From Candidatus Melainabacteria bacterium (GTDB taxonomy: Bacteria; Cyanobacteriota; Vampirovibrionia; Obscuribacterales; Obscuribacteraceae), in NCBI GenBank assembly GCA_016716405.1, contig JADJWK010000001.1:186001-250000 (forward strand): 64,000 bases of DNA, in the 5' to 3' direction. A program made the position numbers and the translations under genes. This document shows positions 44,228 to 52,829 of the stretch, piece by piece; the stretch's first letter is position 1; every line of letters begins with the position of its first letter. The notes below the pieces were generated by a model, which ran no database searches, had not been told where the DNA came from, and saw only the letters and a program-made list of their open reading frames with translations.

Positions 44228-44248
44228 CTGCAGCTCCTTTTGCGGCGC

Positions 44249-45472
44249 TTATTTGACTTCCAGACCGTTTCGCCGGATCGTGAAGTTGATGAGCGCCTGG
44301 TCGAGGGTCAGCTTGCCGTTTTTGAGAAGCTCATGCATGATCAGCCCCGAATCCATGAGATAGGCGTCTTTCGGCCTGACTTCCTTGATCAGCCGGGCGA
44401 GCAGCTCCGAATCTCGGAAACTGAGCTTGATCGCTTCTTTCAGATAATTGGACGACATCTCTCCCGAGCTTCTGGCATGCCGCATCACCAGCGCCACCAT
44501 CTCGGGACTGCTCATGATGTCCCTGATAATGTTCTTCATGGCATCCCGGCTCAAATAGCCGCTCAAGCGCAGAAAATCGCAATAGGTGAGGTCTTTCTGG
44601 AGGGATGAAGGAGCCAGACCAAGCTCTTTAAGACTCTCGTCAGGATTGAGACCGGAGTTGCAGATCTGCCGCAGGGACCGGGACGCCCGCTTGGCCGAGA
44701 CTCCGCCTGACCAGATCATCTCCTGGAGACGCAGCGAGACCGTCAGCAATTCCTCGGTAAGCCAGCCCATCTCGATGAGCACTTCGCCGACCATCTTGTC
44801 GTTGGCCTTCGCCATCTGGACCGCGGAGAGCACCTCGGCCTCGCTCAGGACAGAAGCTGAGACCAGAAGCTCACCGACCTTGATTTTCTTGGCGTCCTCG
44901 GCGCTGACCGAGCCACCCGGCTCGGGTTTCTCCTGCTTGAGGCGATCCACGGCGTGGCCCCGCTCGACCCTGCCGGCCCGGACATCATGCTGAAGCTCCA
45001 GGGCCAGACTGAGGGAGCTGGCATTGAGCTTGTCCAGGAGGATGAGCACCCGCCCGAGAGGCAGCCCGGAAGTGTCGCTTGCTCTCAGCGCGATATCGAG
45101 CTGTTCGGCGGTGAGATGCTGGGAAGAGGCGAGAAGCTCTCCCAGCCTGGTTCCACGGCTTGCGTAAGCATCCACCCCCAGGACGATCAGGGCATCGGGC
45201 AGGGTCCACTTCTTGCGCTGGACCACCCCCATGGCCTCGGTGGCGGACTCCAAATCGATGAGACTGTCCTTCAGCATGGACTGAGCCTCGATAGCAGCAC
45301 GCACGACTTCAGGCACAGTGATATCGAGCATCACCAGGCACTTCCCCAGAGGAAGCCCGGTGTGCTTGGAAAGGACCAGGCCACGCCGGACATCCTGCTC
45401 CGAAACCACTCCGAAGTGAGACAGCAAAGATCCGAGTTTTAACTCGTCAGGCGAATTCGTCACGTTCCTCAC
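44249..45472 (-). CDS. Protein with three GspE-N/MshEN-like repeats
   Basis: A 407-residue protein whose N-terminal 250 residues contain three ~60-residue units, beginning 'KLGSLLSHFGVVSEQDV', 'RLGELLASSQHLTAEQL' and 'KVGELLVSASVLSEAEV'. Each matches much, but not all, of the MshEN motif that binds cyclic-di-GMP in MshE-type ATPases; the strict Arg, Gly and Gln are only partly kept. There is no ATPase domain. The C-terminal part is helical and unrecognised. It starts at GTG 45472 or GTG 45463. It leads the operon of S9 peptidase and two LRR kinases. A ligand-sensing or scaffold role is inferred. Confidence 0.65.
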   Translation of the reverse strand: MRNVTNSPDELKLGSLLSHFGVVSEQDVRRGLVLSKHTGLPLGKCLVMLDITVPEVVRAAIEAQSMLKDSLIDLESATEAMGVVQRKKWTLPDALIVLGVDAYASRGTRLGELLASSQHLTAEQLDIALRASDTSGLPLGRVLILLDKLNASSLSLALELQHDVRAGRVERGHAVDRLKQEKPEPGGSVSAEDAKKIKVGELLVSASVLSEAEVLSAVQMAKANDKMVGEVLIEMGWLTEELLTVSLRLQEMIWSGGVSAKRASRSLRQICNSGLNPDESLKELGLAPSSLQKDLTYCDFLRLSGYLSRDAMKNIIRDIMSSPEMVALVMRHARSSGEMSSNYLKEAIKLSFRDSELLARLIKEVRPKDAYLMDSGLIMHELLKNGKLTLDQALINFTIRRNGLEVK

Positions 45473-45602
45473 TCAAGATCGCCTCTGTCAACTTAATAAG
45501 TTGTACCCGGCGATATTACCAGACTTCCATCTTTAGTAATGACAAAATCGGTCTACTGTGCCAAAATCATCGACTGTTGACATCGCGATCGAGGCTCATT
45601 AC

Positions 45603-45860
45603 ATGCTGGCCGGCAGGCGGAAAAAGCTGAGCATCCGGTATTTCGCCATACTCAGAGAAGAGCGCGGTCTGGCCGCCGAGACCGTGGAGAGCGGAGCCGA
45701 GACCGCCGCGGACCTCTATGAGGAGCTCGTGGAGAGGCACGGACTCAGCCTCGATCGCCGCCGCCTGGGAGTGGCCGTCAACAACGCCATGACGGACTGG
45801 CAGGAAGTCTTGAGAGACGGCGACCTGGTTGTTTTCATCCCGCCGGTGGCAGGAGGGTAG
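45603..45860 (+). CDS. moaD: Molybdopterin synthase small subunit MoaD
   Basis: A protein of about 85 residues with the ubiquitin-like fold pattern of MoaD ('IRYFAILREERG', 'VAVNNAMTDWQEVLRDGDLVVFIPPVAGG'). The C-terminal Gly-Gly, which is thiocarboxylated to donate sulfur, is present. I start at ATG 45603, 8 bases after GAGG; the frame is open to GTG 45558, which lacks a site. It is the first gene of the moaD-moaE-moaA-moaCB-moeA operon. No MoeB adenylyltransferase gene is seen in the window, so activation must depend on a protein encoded elsewhere. Confidence 0.88.
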   Translation: MLAGRRKKLSIRYFAILREERGLAAETVESGAETAADLYEELVERHGLSLDRRRLGVAVNNAMTDWQEVLRDGDLVVFIPPVAGG

Positions 45861-45861
45861 A

Positions 45862-46290
45862 TTGTTCAGGTTATCGGACAGCTTCATAGAGCCCGGTCAC
45901 GAGCGCCTCGCCATGGCCGATCCAAGAGCCGGCGCCCTGGCTACTTTCGAAGGCTGGGTAAGAATAAACAATGATGGGAAAACAGTCACCAGCCTGGAAT
46001 ATGAAGCCTACGAGGATCTGGCGCTCGCTGAGGGACAGCGTATAATCGAGGAAGCCGCAGAGAGGTTCGCTCTCATCGAGGCCCGGGCAGTCCACCGCAC
46101 GGGACTCCTGGGCATAGGCGATCTGGCCGTCTATGTGGCTGTCGCCGCCGAGCACAGGGACGCGGCTTTTGCAGCCTGTCGCTATATCATCGACGAGATC
46201 AAGCACAGATTGCCTGTCTGGAAGCGTGAAACATACGAGGACGGCAGCCATACCTGGGTAGACTGCTCTCAGCACTCATGCATAAGCTAA
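45862..46290 (+). CDS. moaE: Molybdopterin synthase catalytic subunit MoaE
   Basis: A protein of about 142 residues starting at TTG 45862, one base after the moaD stop and 5 bases after AGGAGG. Family landmarks are 'GALATFEGWVRINNDGKTVTSLEYEAYEDLA', 'AVHRTGLLGIGDLAVYVAVAAEHRDAAFAACRYIIDEIKHRLPVWKRE', with the lysines (KHRLPVWKRE) that contact the precursor. With MoaD it converts cyclic pyranopterin monophosphate to molybdopterin. It overlaps moaA by 13 bases, indicating translational coupling. Confidence 0.92.
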   Translation: MFRLSDSFIEPGHERLAMADPRAGALATFEGWVRINNDGKTVTSLEYEAYEDLALAEGQRIIEEAAERFALIEARAVHRTGLLGIGDLAVYVAVAAEHRDAAFAACRYIIDEIKHRLPVWKRETYEDGSHTWVDCSQHSCIS

Positions 46291-47297
46291 TCGACAACTT
46301 CGGGCGCAAGCACAGCTATCTGCGCATCTCTGTCACCGACAGGTGCAACCTCCGCTGCTTCTACTGCATGCCCGCCGAAGGTTTGATCTGGAAAGATCGT
46401 GCCGAGCTTCTCACCTTCGAGGAGCTGGAGCGTGTTTGCCGGGTTTTCGTCAGGCTGGGCATCAATAAGATCCGCCTCACCGGCGGTGAGCCTCTCGTGC
46501 GTCGCGACCTCCATGTCCTTATCGCCAGCCTCCGTCGTATCGAAGGGCTCGACATTCTGGCCATGACCACCAATGCAGCCCTGCTCAGCGAGCACGCCGG
46601 GCGAATCCAAAGAGCCGGGCTCACTCATCTCAATATAAGCCTGGACAGCCTCAGACCGGAGCGATTCCTGAAGATCACCGGTCGAGACGAGCACCATCGC
46701 GTCCTGGCCGGGCTGGAAGAAGCCCTGCGCCTGGACTTCGAAAGCCTCAAGCTGAATGTCGTCGTGATTGCCGGTGTCAATGAAGACGAAATTCTGGATT
46801 TCGTGGCTCTCACCGAGGACAGGCGCATCAATGTGCGTTTCATCGAATTCATGCCCTTCAAGAACAACGACTGGAAAATCGACCGGGTGATCACCTACAG
46901 GCAGATGCTCGAGACCATCGAGAGCCGTTACAGCTTGAGCCCTCTTGCAAGCGAAGCACCCGGTGTTGCACCCGGTGTTGCACCCGGTGTTGCACCCGGT
47001 GTTGCAAAGGATTTCGCCGTCGCCGGAGCAACTGGTACAGTAAGCTTCGTCAGCTCGATGTCCGACAGCTTCTGCAGTAGCTGCAACAGGCTCCGCCTGA
47101 CAGCCGACGGCTCGATCAAGTCCTGCCTCTTCTATCCGGCGGAGCTGAGCATGAAAGATCGGATTCGACGCGGAGCCACTGACGAGGAAATTGAAGCGAT
47201 GATCCTGGATGCCCTCGCCCAGAAACCCGAAGCCCATCCGCCAGCCGAGGAGATCGCCGCCGCGGAGAATCGAGCGATGATCGAGATCGGAGGATAA
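46278..47297 (+). CDS. moaA: GTP 3',8-cyclase MoaA
   Basis: A 339-residue radical-SAM enzyme for the first step of molybdenum-cofactor synthesis. The N-terminal cluster motif 'CNLRCFYC' is near residue 22, 'TGGEPLVR' near 68, and the C-terminal cluster cysteines are in 'SFCSSCNRL' with a further Cys in 'SIKSCLF'. The essential C-terminal Gly-Gly is present (IEIGG). Unusually, a four-fold Ala-Pro-Gly-Val repeat (46956-47003) sits just before the C-terminal cluster region, where family members have a short GPA-type loop. The ATG overlaps moaE. Confidence 0.92.
   Translation: MHKLIDNFGRKHSYLRISVTDRCNLRCFYCMPAEGLIWKDRAELLTFEELERVCRVFVRLGINKIRLTGGEPLVRRDLHVLIASLRRIEGLDILAMTTNAALLSEHAGRIQRAGLTHLNISLDSLRPERFLKITGRDEHHRVLAGLEEALRLDFESLKLNVVVIAGVNEDEILDFVALTEDRRINVRFIEFMPFKNNDWKIDRVITYRQMLETIESRYSLSPLASEAPGVAPGVAPGVAPGVAKDFAVAGATGTVSFVSSMSDSFCSSCNRLRLTADGSIKSCLFYPAELSMKDRIRRGATDEEIEAMILDALAQKPEAHPPAEEIAAAENRAMIEIGG
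46956..47003 (+). repeat. Four exact 12-bp repeats inside moaA
   Basis: Four identical copies of GCACCCGGTGTT in a row, coding for (Ala-Pro-Gly-Val)x4. The unit is a multiple of three, so copy-number change keeps the frame. Confidence 0.9.
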
Positions 47298-47305
47298 CCA
47301 GACAG

Positions 47306-48229
47306 ATGAGAGACATCTCCAGCAAAGTTCAATCTTTCCGAACTGCAAGAGCCCGTGCCCTTCTTCGCACAAGCACGAGCACCATCGAGAAGATCAAGAA
47401 CCAGGAGATTCCCAAAGGCAATCCCCTGGAAGTAGCCAGGGTGGCAGCTGTCCAGGCCGCCAAGAACACCAGCCAGATAATCCCATATTGCCATCAGCTC
47501 AGCCTCGACTTCGTCGGCGTCGATTTTCAACTCGACGAGGACTCCATTACCATCGAGACCACAGTCAAGGTCACCCACAAGACCGGCGTCGAGATGGAGG
47601 CCCTGGTTGCCGCATCGGTTGCCGCTCTGACAATCTACGACATGGTGAAGATGCTCGATGATATCGCCGAGATCGAAGGCGTGACCCTGCTCGAGAAGAC
47701 CGGCGGCAAATCGGACTTCAAACCGCACATCGAAAGGCCGGTCAGAGCCGCCGTGATCGTGCTCTCCGACTCCGTCTCCCGGGGCGAGTGCGAAGACCGT
47801 TCGGGCCGTCTCATCATCGAGCGTCTCGAGCAGACGGGCATCCGCAATGTCGAATATATCGTCCTTCCCGACAACGAAGAAGAGCTGGTCAAGACGGCTC
47901 GCAAACTTTGCGACCGGGACGGCATCGACCTGGTCCTCACCACCGGCGGTACCGGACTGGGACCCCGCGACAAGACTCCGGAAGCTCTCACGAGACTGTT
48001 CGATCGGGCACTGCCCGGTATTTCCGAGGCGCTCCGCGCTCACGGACAGCAGCGCAATCCCTACGCCATGCTCTCCCGCTCGGTGGCGGGCGTGCGCAAC
48101 AATACGATCCTCGTGAGCATGCCCGGCTCCGCAGGCGGCGTCGGCGACAGCCTCGACCTGCTCCTTCCTCACATTCTGCATGGGTTGAGCATGCTCGAAG
48201 GAAAAGGTCACAAGCAAAGCGTCTCATGA
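47306..48229 (+). CDS. moaCB: Bifunctional MoaC-MoaB/MogA fusion
   Basis: A 307-residue fusion. Residues 1 to about 145 are MoaC (cyclic pyranopterin monophosphate synthase), with 'PYCHQL', 'TGVEMEALVAASVAALTIYDMVK' and the catalytic lysines. From about 150 ('PVRAAVIVLSDSVSRGECEDRSG') the MoaB/MogA-type domain has 'LTTGGTGLGPRDKTPEA' and 'SMPGSAGGV', for adenylation of molybdopterin. Its N-terminus is some ten residues shorter than most MoaC proteins. Such fusions are known in several bacteria. The stop overlaps the moeA start in an ATGA. Confidence 0.92.
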   Translation: MRDISSKVQSFRTARARALLRTSTSTIEKIKNQEIPKGNPLEVARVAAVQAAKNTSQIIPYCHQLSLDFVGVDFQLDEDSITIETTVKVTHKTGVEMEALVAASVAALTIYDMVKMLDDIAEIEGVTLLEKTGGKSDFKPHIERPVRAAVIVLSDSVSRGECEDRSGRLIIERLEQTGIRNVEYIVLPDNEEELVKTARKLCDRDGIDLVLTTGGTGLGPRDKTPEALTRLFDRALPGISEALRAHGQQRNPYAMLSRSVAGVRNNTILVSMPGSAGGVGDSLDLLLPHILHGLSMLEGKGHKQSVS

Positions 48230-49497
48230 GCGTCAAACAGTCCGAGCTGACTACCTACAGTGAAGCCGTGGAGATTGTTATCCGGCAGGCCGGAGCGGCG
48301 CGCCGGGAAAGCCGCAGAGAAATCCTTCCACTGGCCAATCTTCTCCACCGCTTTACCGCCGAGCCCATACTGGCAGGCTTCGATCTGCCCAGGTTCGACA
48401 ATTCGGCGGTAGATGGATACGGCGTCCTGATCGAGGATCTAGCGAATGCCTCCGAATCTTCCCCGGTCAGATTGTCCCTGACAGGCTCGATCCAGGCCGG
48501 AGACAGCCCCGGTCTCGCAATCCGGTCCGGACAGACCGTCAAAATCCTCACCGGCGCGCCGGTTCCTCCTTCGGTGGAAGCCGTGGTGATGAGAGAGTTC
48601 ACCAGTGAATCGAAGGGCACCGTGGAATTTTTCACCGGAGCCGGCGTCGGCGACAACATCAGACGCCAGGGGGAAGAGTTCAAGGAAGGCGACCAGGTCC
48701 TTCCCGCCGGCCAGCGAATCGACCCGCCGGTTCTCGGACTGATCGCTTCCTTCGGCCATGCCGTTTTTCCGGTGGCGGAGGCTCCCCGAATAGCCATCGT
48801 GAGCACCGGCGACGAGCTCGTCCAGCCAGGCACAGCGCCGCTGGCCGGCGGTCAGATCTACGATTCCAATTCCCACGCCCTCCGGGCGGCGATTCTTGCT
48901 CTTGGACTGCCGGAGCCCCGCCTATATCATGCCGGGGACAGTCTCGAAGAGACAGCAGAAGCCTTCGAGAGCGCCCTCAGAGATAGCGATCTGGTCATCT
49001 CCGCCGGCGGCGTCTCGGTGGGAGACAGAGACTTCGTGAAAGCGACTCTTGAAGACAAGCTCGGTGTAAGGACAATCTTCTGGCGGGTTGCCGTCAAACC
49101 GGGCAAGCCTGTTTACTTCGGCTGTCGCGAGAAAGACAGGAATATGAAGCTGGTCTTCGGGCTGCCGGGCAATCCGGTGAGCGTCCTTTTGACTTTCCAT
49201 CTCTTCGTCAAACCGGCGCTCCTTACCCTCCAGGGAGGAGCGAACAAGGCGAGAATACTGACTGCCAGACTGGCAGAGCAGGTGAGGAAAAAACCCGGCA
49301 GGCTCGATTTCGTCCGCGGCAAAATGACGAGCAGCCCGGAAGGCACACTACAGGCGATACCGACTCGCGGTCAGGACTCGCACATGCTCAGCGGTCTCGC
49401 CGCCGCCGAATGCCTGCTTCACTGCCGGCAGGAAGACACTCTTCTTGCCGAGGGCGATCTCATAGACATCGAGATACTCGACTGGACAACCTACTGA
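48226..49497 (+). CDS. moeA: Molybdopterin molybdenumtransferase MoeA
   Basis: A 423-residue enzyme that inserts molybdate into adenylated molybdopterin. Landmarks are 'DLPRFDNSAVDGYGV' near residue 45, 'GQTVKILTGAPVPPSVEAVVMRE', 'RQGEEFKEGD', 'VSTGDELVQPG', 'SAGGVSVGDRDF' and 'GLPGNPVSVLLTF'. The ATG at 48226 overlaps the moaCB stop. It ends the molybdenum-cofactor operon. No molybdate transporter or MobA gene follows. Confidence 0.93.
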   Translation: MSVKQSELTTYSEAVEIVIRQAGAARRESRREILPLANLLHRFTAEPILAGFDLPRFDNSAVDGYGVLIEDLANASESSPVRLSLTGSIQAGDSPGLAIRSGQTVKILTGAPVPPSVEAVVMREFTSESKGTVEFFTGAGVGDNIRRQGEEFKEGDQVLPAGQRIDPPVLGLIASFGHAVFPVAEAPRIAIVSTGDELVQPGTAPLAGGQIYDSNSHALRAAILALGLPEPRLYHAGDSLEETAEAFESALRDSDLVISAGGVSVGDRDFVKATLEDKLGVRTIFWRVAVKPGKPVYFGCREKDRNMKLVFGLPGNPVSVLLTFHLFVKPALLTLQGGANKARILTARLAEQVRKKPGRLDFVRGKMTSSPEGTLQAIPTRGQDSHMLSGLAAAECLLHCRQEDTLLAEGDLIDIEILDWTTY

Positions 49498-49510
49498 AGG
49501 AGACACAGCC

Positions 49511-50206
49511 TTGCCAGAGCGCATCACAATCAACGTCAGCGACGGTTTCTTCGACGGCTATCTCGCCCTGCCGCCGAGCGGTCAGGGTCCGGGGATGCTG
49601 GTGATTCAGGAAATCTTCGGTGTCAACGATCATATCCGGGCCGTGGCTGACAAGCTCGCCGCCGAAGGATATGTGGTGCTGGCTCCGGATCTCTTCTGGC
49701 GCATGAAACACGATGTCGAGCTTGGCTATGAAGGCAAGGACCGCGACCAGGCCATGGATTACTACCAGCGCTTCGACGAAGCCAAAGGACTGTCAGACCT
49801 CAGGCATGCAGCCGAAGCCCTGCGCAATCACAAAGCATGCACCGGAAGAATCGGCGCCATGGGCTTCTGCCTGGGCGGGAAGCTGGCCTTCAGGCTGGCG
49901 GGAGCAACCAACCTCAATGCGGCCATCTGCTACTACGGAGGCGGTATCGAGAATCACATCTCCGAAAGCGAGAAAATCAAGTGCAAGATTCTCCTTCATT
50001 TTGGCGAGACCGACAGCCACATTCCTATGAGCACCGTAGACAAGCTCAGGGAGTCCTTCGAGGCCAAACCTAATTTCGCCATCGAGGTCTACCCGGGCGT
50101 CGGTCACGGCTTCAATTGCGAGGCCCGCTCCTCATATGACAGCAAGGCCGCTGACCTCGCCTGGGGTCGCTCCATCGAGCTTCTCGCTCGCGAGCTGAAA
50201 AGCTGA
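49511..50206 (+). CDS. Dienelactone hydrolase-family protein
   Basis: A 231-residue alpha/beta hydrolase beginning at TTG 49511 after AAGGAG. The catalytic Cys is in 'GFCLGG' near residue 120, Asp in 'ETDSHI' near 166 and His in 'GVGHGFN' near 198, the Cys-Asp-His triad of carboxymethylenebutenolidase relatives. 'VIQEIFGVNDHIR' supplies the conserved Glu. Physiological substrate unknown, as there are no other aromatic-degradation genes beside it. It lies 13 bases after moeA and may be read through from that operon. Confidence 0.9.
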   Translation: MPERITINVSDGFFDGYLALPPSGQGPGMLVIQEIFGVNDHIRAVADKLAAEGYVVLAPDLFWRMKHDVELGYEGKDRDQAMDYYQRFDEAKGLSDLRHAAEALRNHKACTGRIGAMGFCLGGKLAFRLAGATNLNAAICYYGGGIENHISESEKIKCKILLHFGETDSHIPMSTVDKLRESFEAKPNFAIEVYPGVGHGFNCEARSSYDSKAADLAWGRSIELLARELKS

Positions 50207-50227
50207 GTCTCTATATTTTTCTGGTCT

Positions 50228-51124
50228 TTAAACCTGGCCGACCCAGTCCGCTTTAGCCACTTCTTTCCAGCGAATGCGGATGGCGTCGAAATCTCTTTCG
50301 GAGAGCAGTCCCGCAGCCAGCATTCTGGCGTTCTCTCTCCAGCGTCCGGGCTTTTTGGTGCCGACTATGGCGGTATGGACACCCGGAACCGACAGGGTGA
50401 AACGCAAAGACGTGCCCACTGCCCTTGTCATATCGCCATTGACGAAATCATAATCGAGCTCCCGGAGACGATCCCAGTAGGGCTGATGATAGCTGTTATC
50501 CGGGGTCGACCGGTACCTCCAGACCGCATTGGCGATCGGCCGCTTGGCGATAACACCCATACCGCGAGCCACCGCTCTCGGGATCGTGAGCTCGAGACAC
50601 TCCTGGTCGGCGATATTCACCGAGGTCTGGAGAGTATCGAAAATTCCCGTCTCGATGGCATAGAGAGCGTCGGAGCTGTCCCCGCTATAACCGATGAAAC
50701 GTGTTTTGCCCTTCTGCTTGGCCTCCTGCAAAGCCTCGATAACGTCACCCTGACGCAGGATCTCCTCGGAGCAGCTATGAAGCTGGAGCAGGTCGACATA
50801 GTCGGTTTTCAAACGCTTGAGAGAGCGGTCGATGGAGCTCTCGATCTCCGACCTGGTCCAGGCCGGAATAGTCGGGTCGTATCCATGTCCGCACTTGGTA
50901 AAAAGGAAGAAATCCTTGCGCCGCCCGCTGACGGTATTGCCAATCAGGGACTCGCTTCCGAGATAGCACTCGGCAGTGTCGATGACATTGAGCCCGGCAT
51001 CGATGGCCTCGTTGAGAAGCTCATCCACGGTATTCTCACGGGCTTCCTCGAAACCGATCTCAGCACCGCCGAAGCCCAGAATGCTCACTTCCATTCCGGT
51101 ATTACCCAGGACTCGCTTTTCCAT
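50228..51124 (-). CDS. Aldo/keto reductase
   Basis: A protein of about 298 residues. The catalytic tetrad is visible: Asp and Tyr in 'VIDTAECY', Lys in 'LFTKCG' and His in 'DLLQLHS'. 'RFIGYSGDSSDAL' and 'VIAKRPIANAVW' are family landmarks, and a C-terminal 'HTAIVGTKKPGRW' binds the cofactor NADPH. Substrate not predictable. I use ATG 51124, which lies after GGAGG; ATG 51136 is an alternative. Convergent with the hydrolase gene. Confidence 0.9.
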   Translation of the reverse strand: MEKRVLGNTGMEVSILGFGGAEIGFEEARENTVDELLNEAIDAGLNVIDTAECYLGSESLIGNTVSGRRKDFFLFTKCGHGYDPTIPAWTRSEIESSIDRSLKRLKTDYVDLLQLHSCSEEILRQGDVIEALQEAKQKGKTRFIGYSGDSSDALYAIETGIFDTLQTSVNIADQECLELTIPRAVARGMGVIAKRPIANAVWRYRSTPDNSYHQPYWDRLRELDYDFVNGDMTRAVGTSLRFTLSVPGVHTAIVGTKKPGRWRENARMLAAGLLSERDFDAIRIRWKEVAKADWVGQV

Positions 51125-51271
51125 AGCCGCCTCCATCCGACACTGAGGAAGGCAATAGCATATCAGGATCTGGTCAATAATCGATTAAAGGAAGGGACTT
51201 CCGGAGTCCCTGCAGGCTAATCTGGGCTAAACTGTACTCTTACCTGCAAGGACCTCTTATCCACGAATGTC

Positions 51272-52828
51272 ATGAAAATTGCAACAAAAAACAAACTTTC
51301 CCTGGCTCTGTCTCTGATGGCGCTTCTGGCGATGACACCGCAAGCAGCCCTGGCCGGCGAGGTCATCTGGAAGACCTATAACGACATGGGCACGACCTTG
51401 ATCAACAAGGAGAAATTCAAAGAAGCGGAGGAGGTTCTCCTGCAGGCGGTAGACGAAGCCCGGCGTATGGGACCGGACAGGCGCCGCATGCTGGTCAGCT
51501 ATAAGCTGCTCCTCTCTGTCTACGCAGCCAGCCGAGACGAGCAGAAGCTATCGGAAACAACGAGCAAGATTGCCGACCTCGAGAAAGAGCTCGGTCTGGC
51601 GCAGAGACCTGAGACTTCCGGAGATGCGACAGGTGGCGGAACCGGCGGGGAAACCGGCGGGCAGCCGGCAGAGCCCGTGGCACCGGCAGAGCCTGGCGAA
51701 CCCGCCAAGCCCGAGGCAAAGCCGGCGACCGGCGGCGGCAGCGAGGCTGCCACCACTGGTGGTGATCCCGAATCGAGCAAAGCCCTGACTCGCGAGACCA
51801 CCGATAGCACCACTTCATCTTACGGCGAATACGAAAGCACTTTGAACACCGCTCCGGCTGCCGGAGAGACTGCTGCCCCCACTGATACGAGCCCTCCTTC
51901 GGTGGCATACGCCAGCCCGACCAGCGCCGGGACCGCTCTGAAAGCCACCGAATTGAAGGCTATGGAAGGACACATAAACTGGGTGAAAACCATCCAGATA
52001 GCACCGGATCAGGCACACGCCGCCTCCGCCGGATTCGACCACACCATCCGATACTGGAGCATAGACGAAGGCAAGTCCGTAGGCGAGTTCACCGGACACA
52101 CCGGTGACGTCACCGACATCGCCATATCCGATGACGGCGACAAAATGCTTTCCGCGAGCGAAGATCAGACCGTTCGCCTCTGGGATCTCAAAGGCGAGAA
52201 ACAGCTACAACTCTTGAAAGGGCACAGCAATCTCGTCACCAGCGTCGCCATCTCCCCATCCGGCAGGACCGGCGCTTCCGGCGACTTCAACAATTCGATC
52301 AAGCTATGGGATCTCTCGGACGGCTCTCTCAAAGCCACTCTCGAGAAACACACAGCACCGGTGGAAACTCTCGCTTTCGCCAAGAACGGGCAGAGGCTTA
52401 TCTCCGGCGGCGACGACAAGCTCATCATAATCTGGGATCTGGACAGCAAAAAGCCGGTCATGCAGCTTCTCGGACACAAGAACACCGTCACCGACCTGGC
52501 TGTCTCGAAGGATGGCGACCGGGTGCTCTCGGCGAGCAAAGACATGACCGTGCGATTGTGGAGCATCGACACCGGCAAACAGCTTCAGGAGTTCCGGGGG
52601 CATAAGGACTGGATAGTGCGGGTCGCATTCATGCCCGACTCGGACCGGATCATCACCGGCAGCCTGGACAAGACTGTCCGTATCTGGGATGCCGGTACCG
52701 GTCAGGAAGTCAGCCGCTATGAAGGCTTCGACTGGGGGATCTTCGCCGAGGAGTTCGCCGTGGACAAAAAGCTCGTTCTCACCGGCAGCAACGACAAGAG
52801 CATCAGAGTCTGGTCCCTGGGATATTGA
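51272..52828 (+). CDS. Exported WD40-repeat protein
   Basis: A 518-residue protein with a signal peptide (about 1-29, ending ALAGE), a TPR-like helical part (about 30-105), a low-complexity Gly/Pro/Ala/Thr linker (about 110-225) and a seven-bladed WD40 propeller (about 230-518). Repeats are clear, for example 'GHTGDVTDIAISDDGDKMLSASEDQTVRLWD' and 'GHKDWIVRVAFMPDSDRIITGSLDKTVRIWD'. It is a periplasmic or surface scaffold by inference. Two bases separate it from the pseudo-receiver gene, so the two are co-transcribed and probably act together. Confidence 0.88.
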   Translation: MKIATKNKLSLALSLMALLAMTPQAALAGEVIWKTYNDMGTTLINKEKFKEAEEVLLQAVDEARRMGPDRRRMLVSYKLLLSVYAASRDEQKLSETTSKIADLEKELGLAQRPETSGDATGGGTGGETGGQPAEPVAPAEPGEPAKPEAKPATGGGSEAATTGGDPESSKALTRETTDSTTSSYGEYESTLNTAPAAGETAAPTDTSPPSVAYASPTSAGTALKATELKAMEGHINWVKTIQIAPDQAHAASAGFDHTIRYWSIDEGKSVGEFTGHTGDVTDIAISDDGDKMLSASEDQTVRLWDLKGEKQLQLLKGHSNLVTSVAISPSGRTGASGDFNNSIKLWDLSDGSLKATLEKHTAPVETLAFAKNGQRLISGGDDKLIIIWDLDSKKPVMQLLGHKNTVTDLAVSKDGDRVLSASKDMTVRLWSIDTGKQLQEFRGHKDWIVRVAFMPDSDRIITGSLDKTVRIWDAGTGQEVSRYEGFDWGIFAEEFAVDKKLVLTGSNDKSIRVWSLGY

Positions 52829-52829
52829 G

